DNA of 64,000 bases from Bdellovibrio sp. ZAP7 (GTDB lineage Bacteria > Bdellovibrionota_B > Oligoflexia > Oligoflexales > RGVZ01). How positions within the stretch are numbered: position 1 is the stretch's first letter; the number at the start of each line of letters is the position of its first letter. The stretch covers positions 16,990 through 80,989 of the forward strand of contig CAMDKS010000010.1 of NCBI GenBank assembly GCA_945900755.1, written 5' to 3'. Positions 61,057-64,000 of the stretch are shown piece after piece. The notes beneath the pieces were generated by a model. The model made no database searches. It had not been told where the DNA came from and saw nothing but the letters and a program-made list of their open reading frames with translations. The position numbers and the translations under genes are program-made.

Positions 61057-61417
61057 AATTTATACTGACGCTCTAAAAAGTCTGCGATTCAGTATGGCCG
61101 TGGCTGCATTGTCGGTAGTAGAGCTCGCGGGTACTTTTTTTCTCTGCCCAGCACGCCTGTGGTTGGGGTTTGCTTGTGGGGTTGGTGCCTTCGGAGCATC
61201 GTTCGCAGGAATGGAGGTGGTGTCTAGACGTGTTTTTTCGATGGGAAGCGTCAAGCAGGGGGTTATGGGGGGTGTTTTTTGGGTTTGTTTTAAGTTTTTT
61301 GTCCCATTAGTAGTGATCTACTATGGTTGCTTACGGGGTTTTTCGATTCTCGGCATTTTTTGCGGTTTTTTGGTTGGTTTGGTGAATGTTAGTGTCGTTT
61401 TGTTTGTTGCGAAGTAG
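61031..61417 (+). CDS. ATP synthase subunit I-like membrane protein
   Basis: About 128 residues with four hydrophobic helices (about 18-36, 38-58, 72-90, 98-120) in the layout of AtpI, the assembly factor for the c-ring. ATG 61031 follows a GTG codon at 61028. Its position just before atpB matches typical atpI. Sequence conservation in this family is low, so context carries much of the call. Confidence 0.7.
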   Translation: MQKKSREIKIYTDALKSLRFSMAVAALSVVELAGTFFLCPARLWLGFACGVGAFGASFAGMEVVSRRVFSMGSVKQGVMGGVFWVCFKFFVPLVVIYYGCLRGFSILGIFCGFLVGLVNVSVVLFVAK

Positions 61418-61560
61418 AATTGAGAGCGAATTTTTTGACAATTAGTTAAGAAATTAATTGAGCCTATTGCAGGATTGCGTTAAACACAGGTTCCTATTTT
61501 TTTAATTGGCGTCGTTCAGGCTAAAATTTTTTATTTTTTGAGTTGTCGGTGGGGTAGGTT

Positions 61561-62343
61561 ATGTGGCGTTTGTTTGGCATTTTAGTATTGATTGGAACAT
61601 CTTCTGCCGCTTTTGCAAGTGGTGGCATCGTTAATTGGTATGACGAGGGATATAGGTTCCTGATGGGGCCTCATTACAATCCTGAGGCCGCAGAACAGTT
61701 TGTGGTTATCTGTGGTGGTCTGTTTACTCTGAGCGTCTGTACGCTGGTTGGCCTCCTATACAGTCGGTCCATTGCAAATGCCGGAGATGACATCGTGCCA
61801 GACGGCAAGATGGGCATTCGTACCGCTCTTGATATGGCGATGGATTTGGTAGTGGGAATGGCCAAGGATAACCTTGGACATGCATGGAAGACGTTTGCAC
61901 CTCTGTTGGCTGGTGTGTTTTTGTATATTTTTGTTTCCAATTTAGGTGGGCTAGTCCCTGGGTTTATACCTGCGACGGAGAGTCTCTCAAACAATTTAGC
62001 GATCGGCCTAATGGTATTTATCATCTACAATATCGCAGGGTTAGTAGAGCACAAAGCGGCCTATATGAAGCAGTTTACGGGGCCCGTTCTGTGGTTGGCT
62101 CCGATGATGTTGATGATAGAGCTTGTGGGCCATATGTTTCGTCCAGTGAGCCTTAGTCTTCGTTTGATGGGAAATATTTACGCCGACCATTTCTTGGTGG
62201 GGCTATTCACGTCTGGTGTGCCGTATATAATTATTCCATCGGCCCTGATGTTTTTTGGGTTGTTGGTGGCATTGATTCAGAGTTTTGTTTTTACGCTGTT
62301 GACCAGCGTTTATATTTCGATGGCCGTTTCGCATGACCACTGA
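61561..62343 (+). CDS. atpB: ATP synthase F0 subunit a
   Basis: Proton channel subunit next to the c-ring. The 260 residues have about six membrane helices and the essential Arg in SLSLRLMGNIYADH near residue 200. A signal-like N-terminus (ends AAFASG) is present. It lies between the AtpI-like genes and atpE. Confidence 0.97.
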   Translation: MWRLFGILVLIGTSSAAFASGGIVNWYDEGYRFLMGPHYNPEAAEQFVVICGGLFTLSVCTLVGLLYSRSIANAGDDIVPDGKMGIRTALDMAMDLVVGMAKDNLGHAWKTFAPLLAGVFLYIFVSNLGGLVPGFIPATESLSNNLAIGLMVFIIYNIAGLVEHKAAYMKQFTGPVLWLAPMMLMIELVGHMFRPVSLSLRLMGNIYADHFLVGLFTSGVPYIIIPSALMFFGLLVALIQSFVFTLLTSVYISMAVSHDH

Positions 62344-62413
62344 GTTTGGTTTGTGCGTTGGTATTTTGTGAGAGTTTGTTTTTTAACTGTAATTTAATTT
62401 TTTGAGGTGAATT

Positions 62414-62734
62414 GTGAAGATTTCTAATTTGTTGGCTGTTGTTTCTGGAGTTATGATTAGCGGCGCTGCATTTGCAGAAGGCGCTGAAGCGGCTGTTTCC
62501 AGTGGAAATGGTTTGATCGCGATTGGTTCTGCGTTGGCTATCGGTCTGGCTGCCATTGGTGCCAGTGGTGGACAAGGTAAAGCTGCAGGCGCGGCTTTGG
62601 AAGGTATCGCTCGTAATCCTGGCAGCAAAGACTCGGTCTTTGTTCCTATGTTGATCAGCCTTGCATTTATCGAGTTGCCAGCACTTTTGGGCTTCTTGGT
62701 TGCCGTCATGTGGTTTACATCTGTTAGCAAATAA
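62414..62734 (+). CDS. atpE: ATP synthase F0 subunit c
   Basis: c-ring subunit. Two membrane helices flank the polar loop ARNPGSKD, and the ion-binding Glu is in AFIELPALLGF. The Na+ signature (Ser/Thr after the Glu) is absent, so a proton ring is likely. The N-terminal 22 residues (ending AAFAE) look like a cleavable signal peptide, as in several deltaproteobacterial c subunits. GTG start with GAGGTG upstream. A terminator follows; atpFHAGDC are not in the window. Confidence 0.95.
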   Translation: MKISNLLAVVSGVMISGAAFAEGAEAAVSSGNGLIAIGSALAIGLAAIGASGGQGKAAGAALEGIARNPGSKDSVFVPMLISLAFIELPALLGFLVAVMWFTSVSK

Positions 62735-62766
62735 GGTCCCCTGACTTTAATTGGTTTACGTATGCA

Positions 62767-62802
62767 ATGGGCTCGACACCTCGGTGTTGGGCCCATTTTT
62801 TT
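62767..62802 (+). terminator. Terminator after atpE
   Basis: A 14-bp stem (ATGGGCTCGACACC / GGTGTTGGGCCCAT, two mismatches) with a TC loop and a seven-T run. Its stem contains GCTCGACAC, the reverse of the GTGTCGAGC end of the neighbouring repeat family. Confidence 0.85.
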
Positions 62803-62827
62803 GCACCCGAGGAGGGTAGGTGGGGAA

Positions 62828-62843
62828 TGTTCCACGTGGAACA
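62828..62843. promoter_or_regulatory. parS site 1
   Basis: TGTTCCACGTGGAACA, a perfect palindrome matching the chromosomal parS consensus bound by ParB/Spo0J near replication origins. parA and parB are not in the window. Confidence 0.9.
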
Positions 62844-62923
62844 ATCGTTGGCCGAATGCTTCTGGGCTCTCCTCGGGTGCGCGTAGTGTCGAGCGGAATA
62901 GTTACAGGAATAGTTACAGAAAG

Positions 62924-62939
62924 TGTTCCACGTGGAACA
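62924..62939. promoter_or_regulatory. parS site 2
   Basis: An identical 16-bp palindrome, 96 bases from site 1. Confidence 0.9.
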
Positions 62940-63007
62940 ATTGTTGGCCGAATGCTTCTGGGCATTCCTCGGCCGCACGTAGTGTCGAGCGAATTAGTTA
63001 TCAAGAA

Positions 63008-63023
63008 TGTTCCACGTGGAACA
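63008..63023. promoter_or_regulatory. parS site 3
   Basis: An identical 16-bp palindrome, 84 bases from site 2. Confidence 0.9.
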
Positions 63024-63103
63024 ATTGTTGGCCGAATGCTTCTGGGCCCTCCTCGGGTGCACGCAGTATCGAGCGGAATAGTTACAGGAATAGTTACAGA
63101 AAG

Positions 63104-63119
63104 TGTTCCACGTGGAACA
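63104..63119. promoter_or_regulatory. parS site 4
   Basis: An identical 16-bp palindrome, 96 bases from site 3. It ends the array. The 278 bases after it (63120-63397) hold no gene I can support. Confidence 0.9.
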
Positions 63120-63397
63120 TTCTCGCATTATCAGTGCCGACCATTCACTTCCAAAATCTCCGAACTCCGAACGAGCACTAGGTAATCGCGGAGGGGCTCA
63201 TCCCCGGTACTTGCACCCTCCAGAGTAACTCTCTTACTGACGCTTTTACTGACGCACTTCGCGCTCGATTGGGCCGAACAACAAAATTATACAATATAAT
63301 CTGATAGTTATGATGCAAACAGCCATTCTCCTCAAGTTCCTGCAGCCAACGACCGAACATAATGATGGTGAAATTCTTTAACTAGGTTGGGGTGGGT

Positions 63398-63574
63398 ATG
63401 TTTTCTCGGACTCGCATATATACAGCACAAGCTGTGGCTGTGATTTTCCTTGCAGCCTGCGGAGCAAAGTCGTCCATTGTGGCCGGTAAAGTGTCGTCAG
63501 TCAGCAGCTCTGCAAGTTCTGCCTCACTACAGCCGATGTCTGCAAAACCAGCCCCCTGCCTCCCCGGCATTTAG
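63398..63574 (+). CDS. Small putative lipoprotein
   Basis: A 58-residue product: a signal peptide (MFSRTRIYT, then a hydrophobic run) ending in the lipobox LAAC, then a Ser/Ala-rich tail ending in PCLPGI. Lipid attachment to the Cys is predicted. A GTG two codons earlier is an alternative start. No family is recognised; small surface lipoproteins of this type are common. Confidence 0.5.
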   Translation: MFSRTRIYTAQAVAVIFLAACGAKSSIVAGKVSSVSSSASSASLQPMSAKPAPCLPGI

Positions 63575-63643
63575 GAGTTATTTTGCATTTTTTCTGCCGC
63601 GGCTGCGGCACCTTCTTCTGCTCGCGTAGCAATGTGATTTTTT

Positions 63644-63687
63644 TGTAACTATTCAGCTCGACACTGCGTGCAACCGAGGAGAGCCCA
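63644..63687 (-). repeat. Inverted copy of the origin repeat unit, without parS
   Basis: On the minus strand 63687-63644 reads TGGGCTCTCCTCGG, then TGCACGCAGTGTCGAGC, then GAATAGTTACA, closely matching the non-parS part of the units at 62803-63119. It sits five bases after the stop codon of the minus-strand gene at 63692. Confidence 0.75.
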
Positions 63688-63691
63688 AAGT

Positions 63692-64000
63692 TTAGGATCT
63701 TCCACCAGAAGCAATGGCCAAAATTCGATCGATCTGACTCGCAGCGTATAGAGGAAGAGATATCAAGATTCCACTGTTGCCGGCGTGTTGAAAATCTTGT
63801 GCTGATGGTCGGTTGATATCAAAACGGACTGCCATTTTTGGCGATCTCGCAGAACAAAACTCCCACAAAGAACGAAGTGTTCCACTTTTGCCAGCCTTAA
63901 CCTCAACGGGAACAATTTTACCTTCTATCATTATTAAAAAATCTATTTCTGCATTATTGGTTTTTCCATCACGAAGCCAGTAGAATAATGTTTGGTTTCC
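63692..64000 (-). CDS. DUF4143-type AAA ATPase, C-terminal part (partial)
   Basis: A frame open to the right window edge: 102 residues of the C-terminus. LFYWLRDGKTNNAEIDFLI followed by GKIVPVEVKAGKSGTLRSL is the hallmark DUF4143 nuclease-like tail (ExK core with D) of ATPase-DUF4143 proteins. The rest of the gene lies beyond 64000. Those proteins are common, often horizontally acquired, and of uncertain function. Its stop abuts the inverted origin repeat at 63644-63687. Confidence 0.8.
   Translation of the reverse strand, partial: GNQTLFYWLRDGKTNNAEIDFLIMIEGKIVPVEVKAGKSGTLRSLWEFCSARSPKMAVRFDINRPSAQDFQHAGNSGILISLPLYAASQIDRILAIASGGRS

Larger units (their letters stand above)
62803..63119. repeat. 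Tandem parS-bearing repeat array
   Basis: Three direct units of 96, 84 and 96 bases start at 62828, 62924 and 63008, each headed by a parS palindrome. A fourth parS closes the array at 63104-63119. After parS each unit has GTTGGCCGAATGCTTCTGGG, a CTCCTCGG-TGC segment and GTGTCGAGC (GTATCGAGC in unit 3). Units 1 and 3 also end in a doubled GGAATAGTTACA. A reverse-oriented fragment (GCACCCGAGGAGGG) lies at 62803-62816. Open frames across the array are probably incidental. Confidence 0.85.

Noticed and set aside
62828..63119. CRISPR array
   Set aside because: Repeats are long, contiguous units headed by 16-bp palindromes, with no unique spacers and no cas genes.
62762..63181. Overlapping open frames across the parS array on both strands (up to about 140 codons)
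   Set aside because: They translate the repeat units themselves into the same peptide again and again, have no ribosome site and overlap the parS sites; an artefact of repeats without stops.
63178..63360. Minus-strand reading frame of 60 codons after the parS array
   Set aside because: No ribosome site, no recognisable motif, and in a region with no other coding signal.

Overview
The window looks like the replication-origin region of a free-swimming Gram-negative bacterium of the deltaproteobacterial/Bdellovibrionota type. It has flagellins, LPS transport genes, sigma-54 and RapZ. It also carries the ftsH-folP-cdaA-ybbR gene order and an origin-type cluster (dnaA, dnaN, gyrB, gyrA) next to four perfect 16-bp parS palindromes. 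The assignment is inference from gene content and order; no 16S gene is present.

Layout. 1-3150: an HDOD signalling protein behind a sigma-28-like promoter, then a tight trio of exported proteins (two barrel-like, one matrixin-like metalloprotease). 3245-5518: nadA plus a cysteine desulfurase. 5553-7510: two flagellins on the minus strand, the upstream one with a sigma-28-like promoter. 7650-13470: tilS, ftsH, folP, cdaA, cdaR. 13523-17960: an accessory stretch (alpha/beta hydrolase, FAD monooxygenase, a decayed gene, and a nucleotidyltransferase/HTH pair resembling a toxin-antitoxin module). 17977-20608: tsaE, pdxJ, glmM on the minus strand. These normally follow cdaR, so the block looks inverted. 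20691-22084: MnmC-like methyltransferase and tRNAs Arg(ACG), Ser(GCT), Ser(TGA). 22276-29055: a 7TM histidine kinase, htpX, mdh, hypothetical proteins and an apparently metal-less metallo-beta-lactamase/beta-CASP protein. 29168-33773: ftsK and two LPS-type glycosyltransferases. 34080-38622: glycine cleavage genes, with gcvP convergent to gcvT/gcvH. 38690-45931: one long minus-strand operon pyrG-kdsD-lptC-lptA-lptB-rpoN-rapZ. 46051-49514: a site-2 protease, then a P-loop ATPase cassette flanked by perfect 53-bp direct repeats with a repeated operator, then a lipoprotein. 49554-52571: REC-PilZ regulator, FAD oxidoreductase and a serine hydrolase. 52528-60610: gyrA, gyrB, dnaN, probable oriC, dnaA. 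60826-62734: two AtpI-like genes, atpB, atpE. 62767-64000: terminator, parS-bearing tandem repeats, a small lipoprotein and the end of a DUF4143-type ATPase gene.

Most of the window is core housekeeping. The best candidates for something new are the 53-bp-flanked ATPase cassette with its operator array, the parS-bearing repeat family, the nucleotidyltransferase/HTH pair, the beta-CASP protein without metal ligands, and a RapZ whose Walker A lysine is replaced by leucine.
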